This document shows, one piece after another, positions 30,975-39,754 of a stretch of 64,000 nt of DNA. How positions within the stretch are numbered: the stretch's first letter is position 1; each line of letters opens with the position of its first letter. A program made the translations under genes and the position numbers. The stretch is from an uncultured Bacteroidales bacterium (GTDB lineage: Bacteria; Bacteroidota; Bacteroidia; Bacteroidales; Bacteroidaceae). The notes under the pieces are model-generated. The model saw only the letters and a program-made list of their open reading frames with translations. It ran no database searches and was not told where the DNA came from. The DNA lies in assembly GCA_902789725.1 (NCBI GenBank), contig CADAPC010000003.1, forward strand, positions 28,124 through 92,123, given 5' to 3'.

Positions 30975-33190
30975 CTTGTCACGTTTTTTACTCCTTTCAC
31001 CGTGGAGAGTTTCTTCATCAGTTGCGTCAGCTGGTTCTGGTCGTCAATCATCACGGTGAGGGTGCCTGAGAAAAGCCCGTCTTCTGAAGAGCGGATGTTC
31101 AGCCCTCGCAGCATAACGTTCTTCTCCTTGTTGATGATGGAGGTGATGTTGTTGACAATACCGATGTCGTCGTTGCCCACCACATAGAGGTTGACCGGAT
31201 ACTGCTTGCCACCCTTTCCGGCCCAGCGTGCTCGTAGAACCCGATAGCCCATGCGCTCCTTCAGCAAGGCGGCATTGGGACAGTCGGAGCGGTGCACCTT
31301 GATGCCTCGGTTCACAGTGACGAAGCCAAACACATCGTCGCCATAGATGGGGTTGCAGCATTTTGCCAAGCTATAATCCACGCCCTTCAGGTTGTTGTCC
31401 AGCACCAGCACGTCGGCATTGCCCTGAGCGTGATCGTCCTGCACCGTAGCCACATAGCCGTCGGCACTCCGCTGTTCGGTGGAGAACGCGCTGGGGTTGG
31501 CATCGCGCTCCTGCAGTTCCAGGTATTGCTCAATGACGGTGTTCACATCGAGTACCTCCTCGGCAATGGCTTTGTAGAACTCTGTCACATGCTTGTACCC
31601 CATCCGCTTAATGAGCCTCATCATGGTCGATTCGTCTGGCTCAATCTTCTTGTTCTTGAACTTGCGCTCCAAGGCTTCTTTGGCGAAGGTCGATACTTGC
31701 ATTTCCTGCTCAGTGAGCGACTGGCGAATCTTAGCCCTCGCCTTGGGGGTGACAGCTATGTTGAGCCAGTCGCGCTTGGGTTGCTGCTTGGGCGAAGTGA
31801 TGATTTCCACTTGGTCGCCACTCTGCAACTTGGTGCGGATGTGCACATTCTTTCCGTTCACCTTTCCACCTGTGCATCGACATCCCACGGTGGTGTGAAT
31901 CTGGAAAGCAAAGTCGAGCACTGTGGCTCCCTTGGGCAGTTTGAACAGGTCGCCCTTGGGGGTGAAGACAAACACCTCGTCGCTGTAGAGGTCCACCTTG
32001 AAGCGGTCCACCAGCTGCTCATCGCTCTCTGTGTGGTTCTCCAAAGCCGAGCGGATGTCCTTCAGCCAATCCTCCAACTTGCTGCCGCTATCCTTCACGC
32101 CCTTGTAGCGCCAATGGGCGGCAAGACCACGCTCTGCAATCTCGTCCATCCGCTCTGTGCGAATTTGAATCTCCACCCATTTGCCCTCAGGCCCCATCAC
32201 CGTGATGTGCAAGGACTCGTAACCATTGGACTTAGGCACCGAGAGCCAGTCGCGCAGACGTTTGGGGTTGGGGCGGTACATGTCGGTGACGATTGAAAAC
32301 ACCTGCCAGCAATCCTGCTTCTCCTTGTCGGGTTCAGAGTCGAGGATGATGCGGATGGCGAAGAGGTCGTAGATGCCTTCAAATTTGCACTTCTGCTTCT
32401 TCATCTTCTGCCAAATGGAGTGAATGGACTTGGTGCGTCCCTTGATGTGAAACTTCAACCCTGTGGCCTTCAGCTTCTCCTCAATGGGGCCGATGAAATT
32501 GGCTATGTAGAGGTCGCGAGTGGCGCGGGTGGCACTCAGTTTCTCCTTAATCATGTAGAAGACATCTGGCTCCAAGTACTTGAGCGACAGGTCTTCCAGT
32601 TCCCTCTTGATGAGATACAAGCCCAACTTGTGCGCCAACGGAGCGTAGAGCCTCGAAGCCTCCGTGGCCACCCTTGTGCGCTCCTCAATCTCTCCCCTGT
32701 CCTTAATCTGGCGCATCAGGTTCACGCGGTCGGCAATGATGATGAAGATGACGCGCATGTCCTCAGCAAACGAGAGGAGCAGGTCGCGAAAGTTCTCCGT
32801 CTCGATGGAGGGATTCTTGGCATAAAGCTCGTTGACACGCAGAATGCCGTGAATGATGTGAGCCACTTCGTGACCAAATTCTTGCCTGACAGACTCTTCG
32901 CTAATCACGCCGATGGTGACACAATCATGGAGCAGGATGCTGACGATGGAGGCGCGGTTCAGCCCTATCTCCTCAGCCGTGATGACAGCCGTCTGGAGGT
33001 CGAAGAGAATGGGGTTCAATCCGAACTTGTCGCGATGCAGACGGTCGGTTTCCACCGCCTGCAAGAGAATCTCCTTTATCTTCCGAAAATCGTCAGGGTT
33101 CAACACATCGGCCACCAGCGACTGCAATTTCTTCACTGTCAGCAGAAGCTCGTTCTTCTCCTCTATAGAAAAGGTTGCTAATTCTTCCAT
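30971..33190 (-). CDS. RelA/SpoT-family (p)ppGpp synthetase with degenerate hydrolase domain
   Basis: Makes the alarmone (p)ppGpp in the stringent response. 739 aa with the long RSH order: N-terminal HD-type domain, synthetase (GRTKSIHSIWQKM, YDLFAIRIIL, SNGYESLH, VEIQIRT), TGS (DEVFVFTPKGDLFKLPKGATVLDFAF), helical region, zinc-finger-like CCNPIYGDDVFGFV, and ACT (about 660-739). In the hydrolase domain the HDxxED motif reads H88-D89-C-V-T92-I93, the usual upstream His (YxxHP) aligns with D64, and ADRxHN reads ADRVNL. Hydrolysis is therefore unlikely. The synthetase charge motif is RLRD (basic type). It overlaps rlmH by an ATGA. Confidence 0.92.
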
Positions 33191-33249
33191 ATTCCTTGTT
33201 TGACCACCCCTAGGGGTGTCTCTTTTAACTATTTCTGTCGAAAATCATG

Positions 33250-33268
33250 CATTTGCGATGCAAATGTA
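33250..33268 (-). promoter_or_regulatory. Candidate -7 element of the Rel gene within a 17-bp palindrome
   Basis: On the minus strand TACATTTG (33268-33261) fits the -7 consensus. It overlaps the inverted repeat CATTTGC-GAT-GCAAATG (33250-33266). No good -33 TTTG is seen at the right distance. The leader to ATG 33190 would be about 67 bases. Confidence 0.45.
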
Positions 33269-33332
33269 CACAAAATGATTGACATTTAAGTTCCATCAGG
33301 CATAAAAATTTTTTCCGTACGCTATCCAAAAT

Positions 33333-33416
33333 ACATTCTGCATTGCAAAATATACATTTCTCGTCGCAGAATTTATATTCTACGGCGCAGAATATAGATT
33401 CCATGCCTCATTTTGA
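33333..33416. repeat. Array of 21-bp partly palindromic units (ATTCT/AGAAT type)
   Basis: Units start at 33333, 33354, 33375 and 33396, exactly 21 bp apart. The third is the most symmetric: ATATTCT-n7-AGAATAT. The second shares GCAGAAT, the fourth is weak, and a degenerate unit may precede at 33312. The array lies in the 483-bp gap between the divergent Rel and DUF4301 genes, which otherwise holds only promoter elements; no coding signal is seen in 33417-33599. Confidence 0.7.
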
Positions 33417-33599
33417 ATTTCAAATGACTTAGGAGAGAAGTTTGCAAGCCAAGGCAAGGACGTTTGTACGGTGTTGCAGAAAAGTTTGAGCCAAGTGGCA
33501 TAATGCGCCTCTGAGGATAGCAATATTTACCCATAGGCAACAAAAATACGCTCAACGAGGCGAAAATGAGTTCAGAAAAGAAGGAAAATGCGGAAATAG

Positions 33600-33630
33600 T
33601 TTGTAGTTTCGTTTATTCTGTGTATCTTTG
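33600..33630 (+). promoter_or_regulatory. Promoter of the DUF4301 gene
   Basis: TTTG (33600-33603), 19-base spacer, TATCTTTG (33623-33630). About 40 bases of leader to ATG 33674. Confidence 0.85.
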
Positions 33631-33673
33631 GAAAATTTTTTTGAAGACCAAATCTTTTTAATCACTTAAAACT

Positions 33674-35161
33674 ATGCTTACACAAGAAGACAAAGATTTT
33701 CTCGCCAAGAAAGGCATCTCGGAAGAGAAGCTGAATGCGCAATTAGAATGTTTCAAGACTGGTTTCCCATGGCTGAAGCTGGCAGGAGCTGCTTCGCCCG
33801 GCAATGGCATCACCATCCCCACCGAGGATGAGAAGAAGGGCTATCTCGCCGCATGGGACGCTTACTTGGACGGGGCAGGCAAAGTGCTGAAATTCGTGCC
33901 CGCATCGGGTGCGGCCAGCCGCATGTTCAAGAACCTGTTCGAATACCTCGACACGGAGGAGAAGACGGAATTTATCCAAAAGTTTGAGAGCCACCTTCAG
34001 GAGTTCGCTTTCATCGACGACCTGAAGGCGGCCATCGCGAAGAACGGAGGCGACGGTAGCACCAAAACCGCCATCGCCACCCTGCTGGGCGAAGAGGGAC
34101 TTTCGTACGGCAAACTGCCAAAAGGATTGCTGAAGTTCCACAAGTATGAGGATGGGGCACGCACTCCTGTGGAAGAGCATCTGGTGGAGGGTGCACTCTA
34201 TGCGGCCGGAAAGAACGGCGAGGTGGCTGTCCACTTCACCGTAAGCCCAGAACATCGCCCACTGTTCGAAGCTTTGGTGGCAAAAGTGGCCCCCAAGTAT
34301 GAGCAGAAGTATGGCGTGAAGTACTCCATCACGTTCTCTGAACAGAAAGCCAGCACCGACACAGTGGCTGCCAATCCCGACAACACTCCTTTCCGCGGCA
34401 AGGATGGCAAGATTCTCTTCCGCCCAGGTGGCCACGGAGCACTCATCGAGAACCTGAACGATTTGGATGCCGACATCATCTTCATCAAGAACATCGACAA
34501 CGTGGTGCCCGACCGTCTGAAGCCTGAAACGGTGGAGTACAAGAAGCTCATCGCCGGCGTGCTGGTGTGCAAGCAGAAAAAGGCGTTCCAGTACCTTGAG
34601 CTGCTCGACAGCGGCAAATACACGCATGCGCAGCTGGAAGACATCATCCGATTCCTGCGCGACGAACTCTGCTGCCGCAACCCTGAACTGAAGGACTTGG
34701 AGGACGCTGAGCTGGCCATCTATCTGAAAAAGAAGCTCAACCGCCCCATGCGCGTGTGCGGAATGGTGAAGAATGTGGGCGAACCCGGCGGAGGCCCCTT
34801 CTTGGCCTACAACCAGGACGGCACCATCAGCCTTCAGATTCTGGAAAGCAGCCAAATTGACAAGAACAATGCTGAATACCTGCAAATGTTCCAAAACGGC
34901 ACCCACTTCAACCCTGTTGACCTGGTGTGCGCTGTGAAAGACTTCAAGGGCAACAAGTTCGACCTCACCAAGTATGTTGATCACCAAACGGGCTTCATCT
35001 CCAGCAAGAGCAAGGACGGCAAGGAACTCAAGGCACTTGAATTGCCCGGACTTTGGAACGGGGCGATGAGCGACTGGAACACCATCTTCGTGGAGGTTCC
35101 ACTGGGCACATTCAACCCCGTGAAGACAGTGAACGACCTCCTGCGCGAGCAGCACCAATAA
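33674..35161 (+). CDS. DUF4301 family protein
   Basis: Function unknown; no signal peptide or membrane segment, so cytoplasmic. 495 aa. The family is largely confined to Bacteroidota. Landmarks: MLTQEDKDFLAKKGISEEKL at the start, KFVPASGAASRMFKNLFEYL (a phosphate-loop-like SGAASRM), the FRPGGHGALIENLNDLDADIIFIKNIDNVVPD centre, and PGGGPFLAYNQDGTISLQI-type sequence near the end. The nucleotide-sugar-transferase-like look of GGHGALIENL / DADIIFIKNIDN suggests a sugar-nucleotide or phosphosugar enzyme, but that is inference only. It has its own promoter and is followed 11 bases on by rsmG. Confidence 0.85.
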   Translation: MLTQEDKDFLAKKGISEEKLNAQLECFKTGFPWLKLAGAASPGNGITIPTEDEKKGYLAAWDAYLDGAGKVLKFVPASGAASRMFKNLFEYLDTEEKTEFIQKFESHLQEFAFIDDLKAAIAKNGGDGSTKTAIATLLGEEGLSYGKLPKGLLKFHKYEDGARTPVEEHLVEGALYAAGKNGEVAVHFTVSPEHRPLFEALVAKVAPKYEQKYGVKYSITFSEQKASTDTVAANPDNTPFRGKDGKILFRPGGHGALIENLNDLDADIIFIKNIDNVVPDRLKPETVEYKKLIAGVLVCKQKKAFQYLELLDSGKYTHAQLEDIIRFLRDELCCRNPELKDLEDAELAIYLKKKLNRPMRVCGMVKNVGEPGGGPFLAYNQDGTISLQILESSQIDKNNAEYLQMFQNGTHFNPVDLVCAVKDFKGNKFDLTKYVDHQTGFISSKSKDGKELKALELPGLWNGAMSDWNTIFVEVPLGTFNPVKTVNDLLREQHQ

Positions 35162-35172
35162 ATGACTACAAC

Positions 35173-35805
35173 ATGACGATAATTGAAAAATATTTCCATC
35201 AACTCACTACGCTTCAAGCTGAGCAATTTGCCCAGCTTGAAGCGCTTTACAACGACTGGAACGCCAAAATCAATGTCATTTCGCGCAAGGACATCCAAAA
35301 CCTCTACGAACACCACGTGCTCCACTCGCTGGGCATAGCCAAGGTGGTGAACTTCAGAGAAGACACAATGGTGATGGACTTGGGCACCGGGGGAGGATTT
35401 CCCGGCATTCCCTTAGCCATTCTGTTTCCGGAGGTACAGTTTCACCTGGTGGACAGCGTGGGAAAGAAAGTGAAAGTAGCAAATGAAGTAGCCACAGCCA
35501 TCGGGCTGAAAAACGTTAAGTTAAGTCATGCCCGAGCTGAAGAAGTGAAAGAGCAGTACGACTTTGTGGTCACACGTGCAGTGATGCCAATGGTGGACCT
35601 CATCAAGGTGGCGCGGAAAAACATCAAAAAGGAGCAGCACAACGCTGTGCCCAACGGCATCATCGCCTTGAAGGGCGGCGAACTGAACAGCGAAATTGCT
35701 TCGATGAAAAACATCGCTACTGTGTGGGAACTGAGCGATTATTTCGAGGAAGAGTATTTCAAAACGAAAAAGGTGGTGCATGTGACCATCGTCAATAAGA
35801 AATGA
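35173..35805 (+). CDS. rsmG: 16S rRNA (guanine-527-N7) methyltransferase RsmG (GidB)
   Basis: Methylates G527 of 16S rRNA. 210 aa, full length. The start at 35173 (MTIIEKYFHQLT) fits the family; an open frame reaching back to 35053 only overlaps the DUF4301 gene. Motifs: YNDWNAKINVISRKDIQNLYEHHVLHSL, the SAM loop VMDLGTGGGFPGIPLAILFPE, HLVDSVGKKVKVANEVA, and VVTRAVMPM. Loss of this enzyme is known in other bacteria to give low-level streptomycin resistance. Its stop overlaps the next start in an ATGA. Confidence 0.96.
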   Translation: MTIIEKYFHQLTTLQAEQFAQLEALYNDWNAKINVISRKDIQNLYEHHVLHSLGIAKVVNFREDTMVMDLGTGGGFPGIPLAILFPEVQFHLVDSVGKKVKVANEVATAIGLKNVKLSHARAEEVKEQYDFVVTRAVMPMVDLIKVARKNIKKEQHNAVPNGIIALKGGELNSEIASMKNIATVWELSDYFEEEYFKTKKVVHVTIVNKK

Positions 35806-36452
35806 GCATGAACATCAAGACCTTTGAGGTCAACCCGTTAAGTGAAAACTGCTACGTAGTGAGCGACGAAACCAAGGAGGCCTGCATCATCGACTGCGGC
35901 TGTTCGGTAGAGAGCGAATGGAACAACATCAAGCACTACATCGAAAGCGAAGACCTGCAAGTGAAGCATCTGCTAAACACCCACCTCCACTTCGACCATG
36001 TGTGGGGCAATGCATATGCCTATCGCGACTACGGAGTGAGGCCAGAAGCCAACTACGAGGACCTGCGCATCTACGAAAACATGGACGAGCAAATCCGCTC
36101 CGTTGTGGGCATCACCCTCCCCCATCCACCCATGCCTCCTTTAGGCACTTCGCTGCTGGATGGCAGCACCGTCACTTTTGGCAACACCACGTTGACAGTC
36201 ATCACCACCCCCGGACATTCGCGAGGTAGCGTCTGCTTCTATTCTACGAACGACCACGCCCTCTTTTCAGGTGACACGCTCTTCTGCGGCAGTTGCGGAC
36301 GCACCGATCTTGCGGGCGGTAGCTATCGCGACATCATGATGAGTCTGCAGAAATTAATGGCTCTGCCTGACGAAACAAAGGTGTATAGCGGGCACGGGCC
36401 TTCCACCACTATAGCAAGAGAAAAGACCTACAATCCGTACATGAGGAGTTAA
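35802..36452 (+). CDS. Metallo-beta-lactamase-fold hydrolase (glyoxalase II-like)
   Basis: Predicted cytoplasmic dinuclear-zinc thioester hydrolase. 216 aa. The metal motif reads THLHFDHVWG (HxHxDH), with later ligands in TTPGHSRGSVCFY, LFSGDTLFCGSCGRTDLAGG and YSGHGPSTTIAREKTYNPYM. That ending is the short glyoxalase II-like type common in bacteria without glutathione, so the natural substrate is open. Its ATG overlaps the rsmG stop, so translation is coupled. No terminator is clear; the next gene has its own promoter. Confidence 0.88.
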   Translation: MSMNIKTFEVNPLSENCYVVSDETKEACIIDCGCSVESEWNNIKHYIESEDLQVKHLLNTHLHFDHVWGNAYAYRDYGVRPEANYEDLRIYENMDEQIRSVVGITLPHPPMPPLGTSLLDGSTVTFGNTTLTVITTPGHSRGSVCFYSTNDHALFSGDTLFCGSCGRTDLAGGSYRDIMMSLQKLMALPDETKVYSGHGPSTTIAREKTYNPYMRS

Positions 36453-36533
36453 AGAAAATGGCATGCAGACTTCGCCAGAGAGGACGAAAGAAAGCCGAAA
36501 CCCTTATTTTTCCTTAAAAACTGACAGATTTTC

Positions 36534-36564
36534 ATTGCACCCTCAGAAAAAAGTGGTAATTTTG
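36534..36564 (+). promoter_or_regulatory. Promoter of the sigma-54-type activator / lptE operon
   Basis: TAATTTTG (36557-36564) matches TAnnTTTG; ATTG (36534-36537), 19 bases upstream, is a one-mismatch -33. About 20 bases of leader to ATG 36588. Confidence 0.65.
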
Positions 36565-36587
36565 TCACGATTTTCTAATTGCTACAC

Positions 36588-37895
36588 ATGAACGAAAAGG
36601 TAATACAGCAAATAAAGCAACGATACGGCATTGTAGGCAACTACGAGGGACTGAACCGAAGCATCGACATTGCCATCCAGGTGGCACCCACCGAATTGTC
36701 TGTGCTCATTTATGGCGAAAGCGGCGTAGGCAAAGAGGTGCTGCCCAAGGTGATTCACGACAATTCGGTCCGGAAGCACAACAAGTACTTCGCCATCAAC
36801 TGCGGCTCACTGCCCGAAGGCACCATCGACTCTGAATTGTTTGGCCACAAAAAAGGCTCCTTCACCGGCGCATTGGACGACCGCGAGGGCTATTTTGGCG
36901 TGGCTAACAACGGCACCCTCTTCCTGGACGAAGTGGGAGAGCTTCCCCTCGCCACCCAAGCCCGCTTGCTGCGTGTGCTGGAGACGGGAGAGTACATCCG
37001 TGTGGGCGAAAGCGAAGTGAGGAAAACCAACGTGAGAATCGTGGCTGCCACAAACGTAAACATGCAGAAAGCCATTCGCGAAGGGAAATTCCGCGAGGAT
37101 CTCTACTACAGGCTCAACACCATCCCCATCAACATGCCGCCTCTGAGAGAACGCGGAAGGGACATCGAACTGCTGTTCAGAAAGTTCGCCTACGACATTT
37201 CAGAAAAATACCGCATTGAGCCTGTCCGCCTGACAGAAGACGCACGCCAACTCCTACTGAGATATAAGTGGCCTGGCAACATTCGTCAACTGCGCAATTT
37301 GGTAGAGCAAATCAGCATCATCAGTCAGGAGCGGGAAATCACCTCCGACATCTTGAAGGCCTATGGTGTGTCGGACGATTCAAGCGGCGAAACAGGACTT
37401 GTACTTCATGGAATGAACCGCCCTGAACATGCAGCCGAGGCGCACAGCTATGAAAAGGAACGCGACATGCTGTTCCAGCTCCTATCCAGCATCGGGAAAG
37501 AGGTGAAAGACCTGAAGGAATTGGTGCACAGCAATCTCGACAACCTGCATGGTGCACAGGCAGACAGTTTCAGAATGTTTGAAGAGGAAAGACCTGACAT
37601 GGCCACCCCCATTCAGTATGCCCGCCAGACGGTGATGCAGCCCCCCCACCCCTACGTGGTGAATGAGCAGCACTTCCAGCCCCAGAACAACGTAACCTAT
37701 CCGCAAGAGAGCATCCAGGATGTGGACATAGAAGCCATTGAGGAGACGCCCATGTCGAACAAGGCTTTGATGAAGAAGAACATCATCGAAAGCCTGAAGC
37801 GCAACAACGGCAACCGAAAAAAAACAGCCAAGGAACTGGAAATATCGGAACGCACTTTGTACAGAAAAATCAAAGACTACGGATTGGATATATGA
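36588..37895 (+). CDS. Sigma-54-interacting AAA+ activator with Fis-type HTH, no receiver domain
   Basis: Predicted enhancer-binding activator of sigma-54 promoters. 435 aa from ATG 36588; an in-frame TTG at 36579 is less likely. The AAA+ core begins almost at the N-terminus: Walker A YGESGVGKE, the sigma-54 contact loop reading GSFTGA in place of GAFTGA, Walker B GTLFLDEVGELP, arginine fingers in FREDLYYRLNTIPI. A variable 100-residue linker follows, then a C-terminal Fis HTH (KKTAKELEISERTLYRKIKDYGL). No receiver or sensor domain is fused. Its stop overlaps the lptE start. This order (activator, lptE, TPR-like, secG) is common in Bacteroidales. Confidence 0.92.
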   Translation: MNEKVIQQIKQRYGIVGNYEGLNRSIDIAIQVAPTELSVLIYGESGVGKEVLPKVIHDNSVRKHNKYFAINCGSLPEGTIDSELFGHKKGSFTGALDDREGYFGVANNGTLFLDEVGELPLATQARLLRVLETGEYIRVGESEVRKTNVRIVAATNVNMQKAIREGKFREDLYYRLNTIPINMPPLRERGRDIELLFRKFAYDISEKYRIEPVRLTEDARQLLLRYKWPGNIRQLRNLVEQISIISQEREITSDILKAYGVSDDSSGETGLVLHGMNRPEHAAEAHSYEKERDMLFQLLSSIGKEVKDLKELVHSNLDNLHGAQADSFRMFEEERPDMATPIQYARQTVMQPPHPYVVNEQHFQPQNNVTYPQESIQDVDIEAIEETPMSNKALMKKNIIESLKRNNGNRKKTAKELEISERTLYRKIKDYGLDI

Positions 37896-38407
37896 AGAGA
37901 CAAGCAACCACATCGGTCTTCACCCTGCTGCTGATAGGCTTGCTGACGGCATGCACCATCAGCTACAAGTTCACAGGTACCAGCATCGACTATACCCAAA
38001 CCAAGAGCATCAGCCTCGACAAGTTCCCCATACGCTCCAACTACGTCTGGAGCCCGATGGAGTCGATGTTCTACAATTCACTGAGCGACGCCTTTGCCCA
38101 AAAGACCAAACTGAAAGTGCTGAAAAGAGGGGGCGACCTGCAACTGGCAGGCGAAATTGTGGAATATAGCCAAACGAACAAGAGTGTCAGCTCCGATGGC
38201 TATGCAGCACAGGTGCAACTGAAAATCACTGTCAACGTGCGCTTCGTGAACAACACCAAGCACGACGACGACTTTGAGCAACGCTTCAGCGCCACAGCCG
38301 AGTACGACTCAAAAAGACAGTTGGCCGAAGTGCAGGAGCAGTTGGTGCAGGAGATGATTAACGACATTGTTGACCAAATATTCAACGCAACAGTAGCGAA
38401 TTGGTAA
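37892..38407 (+). CDS. lptE: LptE-family lipopolysaccharide-assembly lipoprotein
   Basis: Predicted outer-membrane lipoprotein that partners LptD in placing lipopolysaccharide on the cell surface. 171 aa. The signal MKRQATTSVFTLLLIGLLTAC carries a lipobox LTAC with Cys at residue 21. The mature part has YKFTGTSIDYTQTKSISLDKFPIRS and a later NDIVDQIFNATVANW ending. This is typical of the Bacteroidota LptE family, which is only remotely like E. coli LptE. It overlaps the activator stop by an ATGA. Confidence 0.85.
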   Translation: MKRQATTSVFTLLLIGLLTACTISYKFTGTSIDYTQTKSISLDKFPIRSNYVWSPMESMFYNSLSDAFAQKTKLKVLKRGGDLQLAGEIVEYSQTNKSVSSDGYAAQVQLKITVNVRFVNNTKHDDDFEQRFSATAEYDSKRQLAEVQEQLVQEMINDIVDQIFNATVANW

Positions 38408-38436
38408 ACAGGCTATAAACAGAATTAATTAAAGAA

Positions 38437-39183
38437 ATGATTAATATTAAAGACCTCATAGAAGACCCATCGAAACTAAACGCTCAGACACTTCCCGAAC
38501 TGAAAAGCATGGTGGAAAAATACCCCTTCTTTCAGGTGGTGCGCTTGCTATATGTGGCCAACCTCTACAAGCTTCATTCGCAAGACTTTGGAACTGAACT
38601 GAGAAAGGCAAGTGTGTTTGTGCCTGACCGCATAGCCCTGTTCGCACTGACGGAGGGCATCAACTACCAATTGCCTACGGAAGAAAAAAACATCAACATC
38701 GAGACAGAGAACGACGAAAACCGAACCATGTCGCTGATAGACGATTTCCTGACAGGCAGCCGAATTGAGGTGGACGACAACAACGACAACAAGGAAAGGC
38801 TGGTGCCTTCAGTAGCCGACCTGACAAACGACTATGTCTCCTTCCTCGTGCAGCAGGACAAGCAGGTGGAGACAGAGAAAAAGAACACGAATGCACCCAA
38901 ACTGAAACGGGCCGACCTCATCGACAACTTCATTGAGGAAAACAAAGGAAAGCAAAGGGTGGAAATCACCGATGTGGATGAGGAAGACTTCATCTCGCCC
39001 GACATTTCTGACGAACAAGAGGAAATTTATACCGAAAGTATGGTCAATATCTACATAAAACAGGGTAGATTTCAACAAGCATTAGAAATATTACGTAAAA
39101 TTTCTTTGAATAATCCAAAAAAAAGTTCTAACTTTGCAGCGCAAATCAATCTGCTCGAAATCATACTGAACGGACAGAAGTAA
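38437..39183 (+). CDS. Hypothetical protein with C-terminal TPR-like region
   Basis: Function unknown. 248 aa, no signal peptide. The N-terminal part (MINIKDLIEDPSKLNAQTLP) and a middle low-complexity acidic stretch (residues 85-175) are followed by a short TPR-like helix pair, MVNIYIKQGRFQQALEILRKISLNNPKKSSNFAAQ, near the end. It lies 29 bases after lptE and 74 bases before secG, and the same slot is filled by a similar gene in other Bacteroidales. The conserved neighbourhood with lptE and secG suggests an envelope-biogenesis link, but nothing in the sequence shows one. Confidence 0.75.
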   Translation: MINIKDLIEDPSKLNAQTLPELKSMVEKYPFFQVVRLLYVANLYKLHSQDFGTELRKASVFVPDRIALFALTEGINYQLPTEEKNINIETENDENRTMSLIDDFLTGSRIEVDDNNDNKERLVPSVADLTNDYVSFLVQQDKQVETEKKNTNAPKLKRADLIDNFIEENKGKQRVEITDVDEEDFISPDISDEQEEIYTESMVNIYIKQGRFQQALEILRKISLNNPKKSSNFAAQINLLEIILNGQK

Positions 39184-39257
39184 GAAATCGAGCATCGGAA
39201 AGGCTACATTCAACCATTGCAAACCAACAAAACGTAAAATTATAAATAACAAATAAA

Positions 39258-39599
39258 ATGTTCCCATTAATTATTGTACTCATTCTTCTGGCCTCCATCC
39301 TGATGGTCGGAATTGTTCTTATCCAAGAATCAAAGGGCGGTGGCCTTGCATCCAGCTTCGCTTCTTCAAACCAAATTATGGGTGTACGTAAAACAACCGA
39401 CTTCCTCGAGAAAGCTACTTGGGGATTAGCAGCATTCATGGTGGTGTTCAGCATCCTCTCTGCTGCCTTCGTCACAAGAACAACTGTGGAAGAGACACCA
39501 ATCAACATTAGTGCTCCCGCCCAGTCAACCGATGCGGAGAATGTGCCATCATTCCCAACCGCACCAACACAAGCTCCTGCACAAACTCCTGCTCAATAA
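39258..39599 (+). CDS. secG: Preprotein translocase subunit SecG
   Basis: Small inner-membrane subunit of the SecYEG translocon. 113 aa. First TM (about residues 2-22), the conserved cytosolic loop VLIQESKGGGLASSFASSNQIMGVRKTTDFLEKATW, second TM (about 56-78), and a Pro/Ala/Gln-rich tail. The GGGL...FG-type loop is diagnostic of SecG. It closes the activator-lptE-TPR-secG operon; a terminator follows. Confidence 0.93.
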   Translation: MFPLIIVLILLASILMVGIVLIQESKGGGLASSFASSNQIMGVRKTTDFLEKATWGLAAFMVVFSILSAAFVTRTTVEETPINISAPAQSTDAENVPSFPTAPTQAPAQTPAQ

Positions 39600-39618
39600 G
39601 TGACTCAACATACAGCTG

Positions 39619-39656
39619 AAAAGGAACCCCATGTTTATTCATGAGGCTCCTTTTTT
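39619..39656 (+). terminator. Terminator after secG
   Basis: A 15-bp stem with two mismatches (AAAAGGAACCCCATG against CATGAGGCTCCTTTT), a 6-base loop, and a run of six T. 19 bases past the secG stop. Confidence 0.8.
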
Positions 39657-39742
39657 GATAAATTATTCCTCCTTTTTCAAGAAAAACAGGACAATCTCTA
39701 AAAAAGTTTTGCCAAAATTGCTCAAATTTGAAAAATTCGTCA

Positions 39743-39750
39743 TAACTTTG
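39743..39750 (+). promoter_or_regulatory. Candidate -7 element placed almost on the start codon
   Basis: TAACTTTG ends 4 bases before ATG 39755. If used, transcription would begin at or next to the start codon. The nearest -33-like TTG (39718-39720) lies 22 bases upstream, slightly far, so support is partial. Confidence 0.45.
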
Positions 39751-39754
39751 TAAC

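Noticed and set aside
35053..35172. Longer start for rsmG
   Set aside because: The extra part only overlaps the 3' end of the DUF4301 gene; the family start is at 35173.
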